Of a stretch of 64,000 bases of DNA, positions 42,534-54,100 are shown piece after piece. The stretch's first letter is position 1. Each line of letters starts with the position of its first letter. Under the pieces are notes generated by a model. The model ran no database searches and was not told where the DNA came from. It worked only from the letters and a program-made list of their open reading frames with translations. A program made the position numbers and the translations under genes. Source of the DNA: Puccinia triticina (taxonomy: Eukaryota > Basidiomycota > Pucciniomycetes > Pucciniales > Pucciniaceae); contig NC_070563.1 of assembly GCF_026914185.1 (NCBI RefSeq), positions 2,997,001 through 3,061,000 of the forward strand, given 5' to 3'.

Positions 42534-44421
42534 TGACAGCTCTGTTTATGAAACTAAAGGTCAAAACCGTAAATTTTATATGTAATTAAGGTTTGTAGAC
42601 CCTTGCACTATAACTGTGCTGAAATAAAACACTGGTAAAAATAATACCAAGCTTGTTACGTGGTAATTAGCCACTACAAGGGTTTTTCTCTCTTTATGTA
42701 AGAGGTAAAAGGATTTATTATTAATAACAGGGAGTTGAGGCGTAAAAATAGCTGGTAAGAGCTTAAGCTGATTGGCTGCTTGACAGAGGCTGTAGTCTTA
42801 CTGCAACTATTTTTAAAGAATTTACGCTGAAAATTGCTATATAAGGGATTTTCACCAGGAAAAAAAAGTAGTCACTTGATGGCAAGTGACATGACACAGC
42901 TTTGTTTTCAGCTCCAATGCTGCTCCTCTCCACCAGCACATCTAGGGCTCACATTACAGGTTTCAGGATCAAGGCACTCAATGTGACAAAACCAGATGAT
43001 GCTCAGCTTTGGCCCTGGCTCAGCTGATGCTCAGCTTTTACCCTGGCTCAGCTGATGCTCAGCTTTTACCCTGGCTCAGCTGATGCTCAGTTTTGCCCTG
43101 GCCCAGCTGATGCTCAGCTTTAGAACCGTCCACCTGATGATAATCTTTGGCCCTGGCACAGCTGATGCTCATCTTTGGCCCTGGCACAGCTGATGCTCAG
43201 CCTTGGCCGTGGCTCAGCTGATGCTCAGCTTTGGCCCTAGCCTAGCTGATTTTCAGCTCTGGTCCCGTCCAAGCTGATTCCCATCTTTTTCTCTGGCCTG
43301 GCTCAGCTGATACTCAGCAAGCTGAGCATCAGCTGGCCAGCTGGCCCAGCACTGGGTCAAAGCTGAGCATCAGCTGGGACAGGACTAGGAAAAGGCTGAG
43401 CAAGGACTGGTGCAAAGCTGAGCATCAGCTGCGCCAGGAATAGTACAAAGCTGAACATTACCTGGGCAAGGACTAGTCAAAAGGCTTTATTCCAATTCTG
43501 AGAGTGAGCTGCGGGAAAAAGCTGAGTATGAGCTGGGCAAAAAAGCTGAGTATGAGCTGGGTACCAAAGGACAGAACTGAGGATCAGTTATGTTCATCAA
43601 AAACTAAACAGGACCTCCTTGTTAAATTTTGGAAGTTGAGGAGATGGTTGGGAGATTGGTGTAGATGGTGAATAGATATTGGATAGATGGTGGGTAGCTG
43701 CCTGGAGCTGGTGTGATGTCACTTGTCATCAACTTACTATTTTATTTTCCTGGTGTTTGTTGAATTTAAAGTGTAGATTCTAGTAATTTTGACGTGCTAG
43801 GTGGGGTTTTATAAGGGATACACTGCTCTTGAAAGCAGGAGGAGAAATATTCACGAGTAACTTACAGGTTATGGTGGGTGAATAGTCGGGGGGATCTTTT
43901 CCTGAGGGCCAAATAGGCCTCTATTTATAGAGGGGACTTCAGTGGGCGTAAACACTGAGTCCTTTTCTCCCTATGGGAGTATCCAGGGCTGTAGCCGTGA
44001 AAAGGGCTTGGCTGTGGGTATTTTAATTGTATTAAAATAGACTAATTTCCCTGACTCTGTCACATGACATGTTTATAACCAATTGTCATGTGAAAGAGCT
44101 TCAGTAGAAGTCTACATAATACTTTCACGGGGTATTTTTACACGAGTAATATTACTCATTATTGTACAACAGTTTAATTTTGTGTACTTTAATTGTTTTA
44201 CTAATTTTTTGTATGTAATACTATTTTTGGGCGCTTTCTGTGGCCAATTCTAATTTATACAATTAGTACATGAAGGAATAGGAATAAGGGGGTACTTTAA
44301 GTGGGTGACCCCCCTTAATTTATGATGAGGAATCTGATTCTGCAATAATAATTTAATAATTATTATTATTTACTGAGTTATTGCAGTCTTTTGGATACTT
44401 GATGTATCTCTAAGGCTGACA
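42534..44421. mobile_element. LTR-like insertion inside gag
   Basis: The 1888-bp insert starts TGACAGC and ends GGCTGACA. The 5-bp duplication gataa lies at 42529-42533 and 44422-44426. TG...CA ends and the duplication length fit a solo LTR, enlarged by a nested inverted-repeat unit at 42853-43755. No coding frame is supported. Confidence 0.75.
42853..43755. repeat. Nested inverted-repeat unit with CTGATGCTCAGC array
   Basis: The ends are CACCAGGAAAA... and its inverted copy, each followed by TTGATGxCAAGTGACATxACAC. The interior from about 43000 to 43330 is a 28-bp tandem repeat (CTGATGCTCAGCTTTTACCC...). It is followed to 43560 by inverted copies (AAAGCTGAGCATCAGCTGGG). A related end, CACCAGGAAAAATAAATTGT, is at 49302. 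Confidence 0.7.
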
Positions 44422-45548
44422 GATAAAGCCATTGATCCGAATATCATCAAAATGGCTTTGTTTCGGGGTCGATGGGATGAAACGGTTAATTTGGAGGCTC
44501 GTCAAGAAATAGCAGAAGAAGTTGCTAGGAACGTTTCCGGGGTTAGCAAGATTCTCGATCCCCGACCGCATCAAAAGCAGCAACCTGTCCATCCTTCCGG
44601 AAACAATCACCCCCGGTCTTCCATTCCTTCTCATCCGCCTCCCCATTCTAAGTTACCCGATGGTGCTCCCATGGATGTCGACAAGATCTCCGCCTTATTG
44701 AAGGACACAGGTTTCACTTACAAGGATTTTCGACAAGCCTGTGTTGATCGCAATATTTGTATCCGTTGTGGCGGTACATACGATAATGCGCACTATATCA
44801 AGCAGGGTTGCACTTTGGGACCGGAGATGAAGATGGATCTTTCCGACATGCTGGGTCTTTGGGCGGAATGGGGGGGGTCAAGTCAAAGGAGCAAACCGAA
44901 GAAACGGAGTGATTCGAAGTGGGCCCCTGAAAATAGAAAGCCGGCGGTTTCAAGTCGAGCGGAAGGTTCTGGTCGACCACCTTTGCAATCTCATGCTAGT
45001 AGGAGTCCTACGGTTTCTCCTCCGGCCAGCCGACCAGATAAGGGCAAGAAACGCCAGTCGGTGGCTGAGGTCGAGGGTCTGCCGTTCAAGAAAAGGGCAT
45101 CCGGTTCTCAGGGTGGTTTTGAAGATCCGGCTTTGTCTGCGGAGGCTATTGGTATGGGGGACATGACGGCGGGCGAGGTGTTTTTCAACACTTGTATGGC
45201 AGACAAGATGAATTCTGCCAATTGTAAGCAAACTTATATTATTAAGAAATCCCTCGTCCTGATAATCAACCTTTCTTTTCCGGTCATTTGCTAATAAATA
45301 ATAATAACAAGGCTAATGTTTATGTTTTGGTTGATTCGGGCGCATCCGCCTCCTTTGTTGATGCTGATTTTGCTCATAGAATTAAAATGGAGATTTTCCC
45401 CTTGGCAGAGGGTGTTTGTTGTAAATCTTTCGATGGTTCACCATGAGCGGCTTCGGGCGAAATTCTTTCTTACGCAAAATGAGATGTTTTAATCCCCACG
45501 GATACGGGTTCCTTTCTCTTCTCTCACGTTATCCTTTATTTAACCAAG

Positions 45549-48500
45549 TTGGCATCGGCGGACGTTATTCTAGGCAACTCCTGGTTGAAGGACTCAGGTT
45601 CTTTTGTAGGGGGATCTAATAGCGATATTGTAATGTATGACTGCATACAAGAGTGTTCTGAAGTTTCCTGTAATGAATCTAAGATGCTTACAGAAAGATT
45701 TTCTGACGTTTTTGTCACTGAGTCTTTAGCAAATTTGCCTCCTCACCGTGGTCAATTTGACTGCATGGTCAATTTGAAAGACGGGGCGGTGCCTCCTTTT
45801 GGCAAGATGTACAACTTGAGCAAAACGGAAAGGGATGAGTTGAAAGCGTATGTAGATGAGAATTTAGCTAAAGGGTTTATTCGGCTTTTCTCTTCGCCGG
45901 CTGCGGTGCCTATTTTTTATGTGAAGGTGCCGGGCAAAGCTAATCGGCCTTGCGTAGACTACCGCTTACTTAACAACATGACCATCAGGGACTCTTACCC
46001 CCTCCCGGTCATTGCTCACCTTCTGAATAATTTGCAGGGATGCAAGTTCCTTTCCAAGATCGACCTAAAGGCGGCTTTTAACCTTTTGCGGGTGGCTGAG
46101 GGACACGAGTGGAAAACGGCTTTTCGGACGCCATGGGGACTTTATGAATACCAAGTAATGCCATTCGGTTTGGCTAACGCGCCAGCTACCTTCCAGCGTT
46201 TTATTCAACATGTCTTACGGGAATTTTTGGATGTTTCTTGTTTTGTTTACATTGATGACATTTTGATTTTCTCAAAGACTCGTGAACAGCATTTGGTTGA
46301 TCTGGAGAACATTCTGTTGAAGCTTTGTGAGTTTTCTTTGAAGGCTTCGCTAAACAAGTGTGAATTTTTTTGTTCTAAGGTTACGTTTTTGGGGTTTGAT
46401 ATCACTGATAGAGGTTTGAAAATGAACAAGGGCAAACTAACCACAATTAATGATTGGCCGTATCCAGTGACGGTGCGAGGTCTACGGAAATTTTTAGGCT
46501 TCACTAACTTCTATAGACGATTCATTCCTAGGTTTTCCTCGGTGGCGGCTCCGCTGACTACCTTAACGCAAGAAAAATATAGCGATTCTGAGGATTTGAA
46601 TTCTGCGGAGGCGGTCAAATCTTTTAATGCTCTAAAGACATTGTTTGTTAACAAGCCCTTGCTTTTACACTTCGATTTTGACAAGGATAGGGTCGTCCAC
46701 GTGGATAGCTCAGCGTATGCTATAGCGGCTGTATTGAGTCAACCAAATTCTTCTGGAGATTTTCTCCCTGTCAGTTATTTCTCGCGGAAGCTGACGGAGC
46801 GGGAGCGCTCGTGGAAAATTTTTGATTTGGAGCTTTTGGCGATTGTTTCGGCATGCCAGGAATGGCGTGCTTGGTTGATGGGGACGGAACGTCCAGTCAA
46901 GATGTTCTCCGATCATTCTAACCTTCTGTATTTTAAGACGGCCAAGTACATTTCCCCAAAGCAAGCCCGTTGGGCATTATTCTTGGACAATTTTAATATG
47001 CTAATTTATCATATAGTCGGCTCTAAGAACCCAGCAGACGGTCCGGGTAGGAGAGAAGATTATTGTGACAGCAGGACTCGGGAGACTCGTGTTAATCTAA
47101 TAAGCGACAAGATGGTTTCATGCAAGGAAGCTGGAGTTGATGATGGTTCTGCGTTCACTTCTCATGACTTATTCTTCCAACGTCCTTCTAAGAGTTTGTT
47201 GAAATATTTTGCTGACAACTACTCTCCTGAGGAAAAGACGGGAAAATCTCTTCGCTTTGCTAACAACGTCTATTGGCATCAGGGCAGGATTTTGGTTCCG
47301 GCTTCGTTGAAATCTTGGCTGACTTCTCTGTATCATGACTCACCTACGGTGGGTCACCCGGGAATTGCAAGGACTTTATCGACTTTGACACGCACTTTTT
47401 CCTGGCCAAGTGTGAAATCTTTTGTCTTTAAGTACGTTAACAGTTGCGACTCTTGCCAGCGAGTTAAGGCGCGCCGACGGGCGGCGGACGGCAAGCTGGT
47501 TTCTATTGCAGCTAATCCAAAGCCGTGGAGTGTGATCGGTATGGATATGATAGTCAAGTTGCCTGTTTCTGGCGGTTTTGATTCTGTTTTAGTGGTCATT
47601 GACTTGTTGAGCAAGCTAACTCATTTTATTCCGTGTAAGGAAGCTTCCTCGTCATTGGTTTTAGCGGATCTTTTTCGGAAGAACATTTTTAGGTTACACG
47701 GTTTACCAGACAAGATAGTTTCTGATAGAGGGAGCACCTTTGTCAGCGATTTTTGGAAGGAGCTTTTGCGTTCTCTTGGCATTCTCCCGGCGTTTTCTAC
47801 GGCGTATCATCCGCAAACCGATGGACAAACGGAGCGAATGAATCAGGTGCTTGAGGATTATCTCCGCCATTTCTGCTCGTATTATCAGGATAATTGGTAT
47901 AAATGTTTGGAGATGGCAGAGTTCTCCATTAACAATCTGGACTCGGCGAGTACTAAGATTTCTCCATTTTTCTTCACTTACGGCTTTCATCCAAGGTTCA
48001 ATTTGCTCACGGAAAACATGGGACGTAAGGAATTGGATGAATTTTTAGTAGATTTGCAAGAAACTCAAGAAACCGCAATGGAATGTTTACAACAGGCGAG
48101 AATAAAGCAAGCAGCGTACTACAACAAGGGAAGAAGAAACGCTCCGGTTTATCACAAGGGCGATAGGGTTCTGCTTCTAAGGAAATTCATCCAATCTCGG
48201 AGGATTAATTCTAAGTTGGACTACCGCTATATTGGTCCGTTTAGGGTCGTAAAGATGGTTGGACAGAACGCGGTTAAGCTTGATTTGGCGAAAGACTACC
48301 CCAAGTTGCACCCAGTCTTTAACGTTTTGCTGCTGACTCATTATGTTTCCCCTGAAGAGTTTGAAGGCCGCAACACTAGTTTGGGAATCAAGGAACGATA
48401 TTATACTGACAATGAAATTGTGGATTGGTCAAGGATCAAAGGAGTTCTTGATGTAAGAACTGTTAAAAAGGGCAAGTTTGATTATTTAATTTCATGGAAG

Positions 48501-48656
48501 AACTCAACGCCTGGAGAAGACACTTGGGTTTCACAGAACCATATTCCGGTGGCTGCTGACCCTTATTTAGAGATGTTTAGAAAAGCTTCGGAAATCCAGA
48601 AGAAAAGAAAGGTGAAGAACGTGAAAGCTGTTGCTACTTATTTTGTCAAGGTGTAG
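45549..48656 (+). CDS. Ty3 chromovirus Pol: RT, RNase H, integrase, chromodomain
   Basis: The open frame of 1035 residues begins in the protease-RT linker. The frame is open from this ATG, but the natural product is probably processed from a longer polyprotein. Reverse transcriptase has VDYRLLNNMT, LKAAFNLLRV and the YIDD motif near residue 235. RNase H has HVDSSAYAIAAVLSQ near 385. Integrase has the zinc region HPGIARTL ... CDSCQRVK near 600-640 and catalytic residues in GMDMIVKLP, VSDRGSTF and TDGQTERMNQ. A GPFRVVKM segment follows. The C-terminal chromodomain (KKGKFDYLISWKN ... EDTWVSQNHI, about 975-1005) would guide integration to modified chromatin. No stop or frameshift is seen in this part. 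Confidence 0.95.
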   Translation: MASADVILGNSWLKDSGSFVGGSNSDIVMYDCIQECSEVSCNESKMLTERFSDVFVTESLANLPPHRGQFDCMVNLKDGAVPPFGKMYNLSKTERDELKAYVDENLAKGFIRLFSSPAAVPIFYVKVPGKANRPCVDYRLLNNMTIRDSYPLPVIAHLLNNLQGCKFLSKIDLKAAFNLLRVAEGHEWKTAFRTPWGLYEYQVMPFGLANAPATFQRFIQHVLREFLDVSCFVYIDDILIFSKTREQHLVDLENILLKLCEFSLKASLNKCEFFCSKVTFLGFDITDRGLKMNKGKLTTINDWPYPVTVRGLRKFLGFTNFYRRFIPRFSSVAAPLTTLTQEKYSDSEDLNSAEAVKSFNALKTLFVNKPLLLHFDFDKDRVVHVDSSAYAIAAVLSQPNSSGDFLPVSYFSRKLTERERSWKIFDLELLAIVSACQEWRAWLMGTERPVKMFSDHSNLLYFKTAKYISPKQARWALFLDNFNMLIYHIVGSKNPADGPGRREDYCDSRTRETRVNLISDKMVSCKEAGVDDGSAFTSHDLFFQRPSKSLLKYFADNYSPEEKTGKSLRFANNVYWHQGRILVPASLKSWLTSLYHDSPTVGHPGIARTLSTLTRTFSWPSVKSFVFKYVNSCDSCQRVKARRRAADGKLVSIAANPKPWSVIGMDMIVKLPVSGGFDSVLVVIDLLSKLTHFIPCKEASSSLVLADLFRKNIFRLHGLPDKIVSDRGSTFVSDFWKELLRSLGILPAFSTAYHPQTDGQTERMNQVLEDYLRHFCSYYQDNWYKCLEMAEFSINNLDSASTKISPFFFTYGFHPRFNLLTENMGRKELDEFLVDLQETQETAMECLQQARIKQAAYYNKGRRNAPVYHKGDRVLLLRKFIQSRRINSKLDYRYIGPFRVVKMVGQNAVKLDLAKDYPKLHPVFNVLLLTHYVSPEEFEGRNTSLGIKERYYTDNEIVDWSRIKGVLDVRTVKKGKFDYLISWKNSTPGEDTWVSQNHIPVAADPYLEMFRKASEIQKKRKVKNVKAVATYFVKV

Positions 48657-48672
48657 TAGGCTGAGCTTATTT

Positions 48673-49127
48673 TGTAACGACTCATTTGACAATTTGTCGG
48701 ATTAGCTAATGGTTGATGACGCATTAGCGATTGAATTGTGGCTATGCTGATTATTAATCATTCCGTTGATGATTACGGTTCCAATCTGCATCGGCTATGA
48801 CGTATTTCATTTAACTTTCATTTGTGGTTGCGCTTCGTTTTCTGGTTACCTGTTTCTATTTTTGAGGGATTGTTCCCTCCCTTCCTTTCCTTTTCTTTTC
48901 CTTATCGATATATTCTTTATCTTCCTCATCATTATCCTTTACCTTTATCGTTCCGAAGAAATCTTTAAACTCGGAAAGTTAGAACCTTTGAACATTGTGA
49001 ATCAAGTTCGGTTGCATCCCGCATAGAACTTGAAATCTTATCTGTTATTCAAGCATCGGCGAATTATCCTCTTGGATAATTTCATAGCCAACTTTATAGC
49101 GAACTGAACAATAGGGTAGCCTTCACA
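48673..49127 (+). repeat. 3' LTR of the chromovirus
   Basis: It begins 16 bp after the pol stop codon. It is identical in length to the 5' LTR. Confidence 0.95.
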
Positions 49128-49132
49128 ATTCG

Positions 49133-49487
49133 CCAGTGAAGGGAGGCGGAAGAACCGCCTCTCAGCATCTAGTGTAATTGCCTCTGTAAATTTCAGCGCC
49201 CTAACTTAGAGCGCTTGGACAAACCCGGGAGCTATCACAATAGGTCCCCAAGTTCACCCGGTACGGGCTGAGGGGAGTAGTTTCTTTCTTCCTTCCGGCA
49301 CCAGGAAAAATAAATTGTCACTGGACTACAGGTGACATCAGCCTAAGTCCACTGAGCTACCCACCAGTTGCACAGTTGGCCGCATGTACAGCCCCCTGTA
49401 GGAAACAAAGGGGCCATTGTAGCCTAGTTGTGGTAGTGCCAGAGCTGGAAAAAAGTGACAGCCATTGTTGCTTGATGTCACCTGATG
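49133..49487. other. Non-coding flank between the chromovirus and hAT copy C
   Basis: No gene. It contains a CACCAGGAAAA end like that of the unit at 42853 and several GTGACA/TGTCAC inverted pairs. Confidence 0.4.
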
Positions 49488-49788
49488 TAAAGATGGCACC
49501 AGGTACCCGCCACCCGCCAGCAGGTACCTGTGGCCTTAGAGGAGGGTACCCGCTGGCGGGTGCCACCGTGGGTGCGGGTGTCCAACTTTGGGAAACCAAG
49601 TGTGGCGGGTACCCGCCATAAATCTGCTTGGATGATCTCCTGGGCTTGTTGTACACGCCACAGTTGTACTGTTGGATTACGTGTAATCCAACAGTACAGC
49701 CGCAGCACACTGAGCTTGCGGCAGCCAGCTCTCGCCGCACTGAGCTTGCTCTAATCCCAACGACTACATACCATCACCGGCCAACTCC

Positions 49789-52700
49789 ATGGCACCAAAG
49801 CAGCCAAGCAAGAAGAGGCACAAGCGTATAGCATCACCTACCTCCTCAATCACTAGTACCTCTGGCAAACACAGCAATTGTCCTCCCAAGAAACAAAGCC
49901 ACACAATAGTCATTGTTGGAGACTCCAATGAAAAAATGCAGGGAAAAAATCTCAGCACTCCCGGGGGCATTCAATCTATGCTCACAGAAGATCAAGAGCT
50001 GAGTAAGTCCTAGTCCTTCCGTGTCATCATTGATCAAAACAACTGAAATTGATTCCTTTTGTTCTATAGAAAAGGCGATTTGAGTTCATAAAGCTGAACA
50101 AAGCCAATGTTATGCCTACTATCTCCCCCCACAACTCTCTGAATCAAAGGACAAAAACAGCCAACCCATGATTGGTTGCCTTTGTAAAAAGTATGTCTCC
50201 TTGTTTGATTTCTTTTCCTTCCTCACTTGACCACTGAATTATTTTCTACTTCCAGGTGTGGCAACCAGATAAACCGACCAATGTATGACAGTTCCCCAAC
50301 CAACCTTTCAAAGCATGTGGCCAGTTGCATGCTGAAGGTACAGGATGCCAAGACTCAAAAATTAACATCTCTGGGGATCACCGGTACGGGTGATGTTGAC
50401 CAACAAGATGTGAGTTCCTCAACTTTTCCTTTTTTACCTCCCTTGCTCCAACCCATTGCACCGAACAAGGACTGACCTCAATCATATAACAGGTACCCCA
50501 GCTGTGTGCAATATGGTGCGCTGAAGGAGCTTGACTGTTCTCAGCTCTTGGCAAATAGGCTCACCAAGCCATCATGTACCAAACTGTTGTGAAAAACATA
50601 CCAACTTGGAAGGCGGTCTCAAACAATATTGGCCGCTTATAAACCGCGGTACAGGAGTCATTTATGGAATCCCTTGAGGTGAGCTCTTTGCCTTCTTTCA
50701 ATTTATCTCAAAAGATTGAGATCAATCAACTTTTCTGTGATTTTATTGTTAGAAACACCAAGGCGCAATGTACTTGGGACTCAATGCATGGCCGTCACCC
50801 AATGGATTTGAAATTTTGGGAACAGTGATATACCGCATGGTCCAAGACAAAACCGTTGGAGTTGACTTGGAGGCCATGCCTCTTGATTTCTTCAGGTTAA
50901 AAAAGAGTCACACTGGTGTTTATCTAGCTGAAATGGTCCAGACGATTGTAGAAAAGTTTGGTTTGCAAGACAAAGTAGGAGCCTTTTCTTCTATTTCCTC
51001 CCTCTTTATTTGCTAACAGTCAATCAATCTCTTCCCTTATAGATCTGTGGTATTGTCACTGACAATGCGTCAAACAATGCTACCATGATCAAGGAGCTTT
51101 AAAACTTCCACTGGCCTCAATTCAAAGGTGAACCACAATGGATTCAATTCTTTGCTCACACTCTTAATTTAATTGTGCAGGTTGTCTTGAGACCATTTGG
51201 CAGCCACAAGAAAACCCCTATTAACTCGGCCAACAAATATGAATCTGATGATAACAGTAACAACTTGGAACCCAAATACTCTGGGGATCCGGGTGACCAG
51301 ATTCAACTGTAAGTGTTTTACAGTCTTCTATTGTACCAACCACAAGGAGATCCTTGCTGAGTGTGACCCAATTCTGTAGCATGACCCACAATTCTGATGG
51401 CAAAGACAAAACAAATATTGATGCACCTGCCCAAGGTGGGGATTTATTGGCTGCTGAGCTTGTTGAATTTGACGAGATTGAACTGGAGGATGATGATGTT
51501 TGTGAGTTAAGTGATGAGGGGGAAGATGACCAATACACTTCCAGATCGTGCAAAAAAACACTGCCAAAGGTAAGCAAGCCACCCTCCATTTCAGGCAATC
51601 GCTTACAAAACTACTAACTTCCATGCCCACCTGAGAACAGTTCCAAGCAATCTCCCGCAAGCTGAACAAATCCCCAAACTCAAAGGCACTTTTTGTTGAG
51701 CTCTGCCAGGATCATGGCTGTTCCAAGCCACACAGCATCCCTCGGGACGTGAGGACCAGATGGAACTCAACTTGGGCCCAGTTGTCTAGTATCATCCGAT
51801 GCTCAGATCCAACATGAGTCCCCCTTTCCTGCCCTCATGTCATCGGCTATCATCATGACTAAATATGATGCTTGCTTTTGAAGCCTGGAGTGGCAGAAAG
51901 ACAGGAGGCTTGGACCCTTGCAAGAATACCATGTAAACAAGGATTATCTTGACTTGGCCCGCGAACTGGTGGAGATCCTCCAACCATTTTACGAAATAAC
52001 CTTACAGATCTCAACTACGGTGTGGTAGACGGAAAAGTGAAAAATCAAAGGTTTTGTCTCATACATATATTTACTCGCCCTAGGCCTCAATATACCACCA
52101 AATAGACCTCAGAAATGGATTCTACGGCCAATTTTACCCCTATTCACCACTGGAAGAATCACTGGAACCCCGCTGGATTGGAAGTTACACCCTCTCGGAC
52201 CCTCATGGACACGGCCAGCCTCAGTCATTAACCTGTCACACCCCTCAAGTCACCTTTCCCAGGTATACACATACTCAGACCCAGCCAAACACATACTCTT
52301 TTCTATCCCTCTTATCTCCACTGCATATGCAGGGGACCAACCCCATTTCTTCTGTATTTGACATGTCCCCGCCTCATTTATGCACCCCTTGCAGCTGCAT
52401 GCAGTCTTCTGACCCCATTTCTGCACTCTTTGCATTAGTCTGACACCACTCATTCACCCCTTGCATGAGTTACCCCTGTATTTGACATTTCCCCGCTTCG
52501 TTTATGCACTCCTTGCATTAGTATGACATCATCTTTCATTTCTCAACCCACTTTTTGCCTGTATTTAGTATCTTCTGACACCACTTGTACGCAGCCCACC
52601 AGCTAAAATCCCTCATCCAGGGTACCCCTTGTAGCTAAAATCCCTCACATTTGTCTATATAAGGAGCGCTCTCCCCCAAGTTGTTTTTCCCTCAGGTCAG

Positions 52701-53939
52701 TACTCCCCATTTATTTACATACCACCTCCACACTTAACATCACATCTATACCTCACCACAACCCTCATATTTGCAAATAACTACTGAACTCACTATCAAC
52801 TCTCACATATCTGTCATCAAACAACTTCATCTGGAACTAGACCAGACCTATCACTTCATTAAAACTTGCCAAGCTTAGCTTGGTGGGTCTTGTTATCTGA
52901 TAGCAGAAGGGTAGAGTTTTGCACCTCCATCATACCCTTCACCATTCAGCAAAAGGGTTTCACAACCAATTTTGAGTCTTACAACGGGTTCTGCTTGCAT
53001 TGCTGATGTTGTTGTCTTTATCAACCAAATCACCAGCCATCTTTCAACTGCCATTTCTAACAACCAAAAGTACCCCCCTGCTTTGCGGAATGCTTTTTGT
53101 GCAGGGCTCCAGCTCACAAATAAGTACTATAATCTTACCAACTTCTCACCAATGTACCAAGTGGCCATGGGTGAGTCAATGAGGATCTTTTGATTTTACT
53201 TGATCAATTAACTGACAATTACTTTGTTAAGTTCTTCACCCATCATTCAAAGACAAGTATTTCAAACTTGCCAAGTGGGAACCTGAATGCATTGCAGAGG
53301 CTATTAGACTGAACTGTGAGATGTATGAAAATCACTACAAACCTGCACCTCAACCAGCTACATCCCAGCCAGTAAATCCCGGCACAATGGTAAGTGCTAA
53401 TTTGGTGTTGTGAATCAGACTAAACTAACCCCATGCACAGCCCCCTCAAACAGGAATCCTCACAGGTTTGATTGTGGCTTAGCCTTCAGCCGCCCGCGGA
53501 GCAAGCACACCAAGCAACCCGCTGCACATGTGGCTTGCATGAAGGTTGTCACTAACTGAAGAAGGAAGGACAGTCGACCCCCTCAAATGGTGGATGCAAC
53601 AGCAATGTGCTGGGAATTCTCATGGGGGCCTTCTTCAGATGGCACTTGATGTTTTGAGCTGCCCTGGTACACATTTTTTTTCTGTTTGATTCAATTTGTG
53701 TACTAACAAACAGCCCTGCTGATAAAACAGCAACAACCGTGGACGTGGAGAAAGCTTTCAGCTTTGGAAGGGAAGATGTTTCCCTGCAAAGACACCGGCT
53801 CAGTGCGGCATTGGTCACTCATAGGATGGCGGTTGCTTTCTACTCAAAAAATTGCAAGATCAAAAAGGGTGTATTACATCAATGGAAATTGAACAAGAAA
53901 AACAAACAAAAGAAAAAGGGAAAAGAGAAGGATAACTAA
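49789..53939 (+). pseudogene. hAT transposase copy C, full length but decayed
   Basis: The gene keeps the exon order of copy A. It starts with MAPKQPSKKRHKRIASPTSS at 49789. The zinc-finger region is at about 50255-50410 (CGNQINRPMYD ... LSKHVASCMLK). Then come MYLGLNAWPSPNGFEILGTV at 50768, GIVTDNASNNATM at 51050, an acidic linker at 51380-51570, RTRWNSTWAQLSS near 51750, LQPFYEITLQIS near 51980, a solo LTR, INQITSHLSTAI at 53020, KWWMQQQCAGNSHGGLLQM near 53590 and the dimerisation block FSFGREDVSLQRHRLS at 53758. Nonsense codons of all three types occur, for example TGA near 50073 and 50531, TAG near 50558 and TAA near 51100. It is therefore a pseudogene older than copy A. Confidence 0.85.
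52021..52983 (+). mobile_element. Solo LTR, second family, inside hAT copy C
   Basis: The 963-bp segment starts TGTGGTAGACGG and ends GAGTCTTACA. A perfect 4-bp duplication acgg lies at 52017-52020 and 52984-52987. The TATA box TATATAAG is at 52656-52663. Removing it rejoins ISTTG to SACIADVV of the transposase. Confidence 0.92.
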
Positions 53940-54100
53940 TTAGTTGGAAGCCTATACATGGTTAGTTGTTTTTGAATACTCTGAGCATGCCAGTCTGAAA
54001 TCAAGTTTGTGCCTCCTGCCACCAATAAAAGACTGCACACCTGCGGGTACCCGCCTTCTATGGCCCTGGCGGGTGAGGGTGCGGGTGTCAAGATTATTCC

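Larger units (their letters stand above)
41398..45540 (+). pseudogene. gag and protease region of the chromovirus, decayed
   Basis: The likely ATG is at 41398 (MSEPLVISPITPVRVSPRF). In-frame TGA codons occur at 41503-41505 and 42010-42012. The frame is split at 42533 by a 1.9-kb insertion. Removing the insert and one gataa duplication restores AYDKAIDPNIIKMALFRGRW. Beyond lies a CX2C knuckle-like motif CIRCGGTYDNAHYIKQGC near 44760. After a frame change near 45240 the protease motif LVDSGASASF appears at 45327. Two further TGA codons lie at about 45445 and 45480. The product would be the capsid and protease; this copy cannot make them. Confidence 0.8.
40874..49127 (+). mobile_element. Complete Ty3 chromovirus with a nested insertion in gag
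   Basis: LTRs of exactly 455 bp lie at 40874-41328 and 48673-49127, and the duplication attcg at 40869-40873 and 49128-49132. By eye the LTRs differ at about eight positions, all transitions. The coding order is gag, protease, reverse transcriptase, RNase H, integrase, chromodomain. I see no standard TGG primer-binding site after the 5' LTR. A 1.9-kb insertion splits gag. Confidence 0.95.
49488..54100 (+). mobile_element. hAT element copy C, old; right end displaced
   Basis: The left end reads TAAAGATGGCACC at 49488, followed by a GGTACCCG array to 49615. The right subterminal array lies at 54043-54100. A possible true right end (GTGCCACCTTTA) appears near 55193, separated by about 1 kb of other sequence. 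I find no matching 8-bp duplication, so the boundary stays uncertain. Confidence 0.6.
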
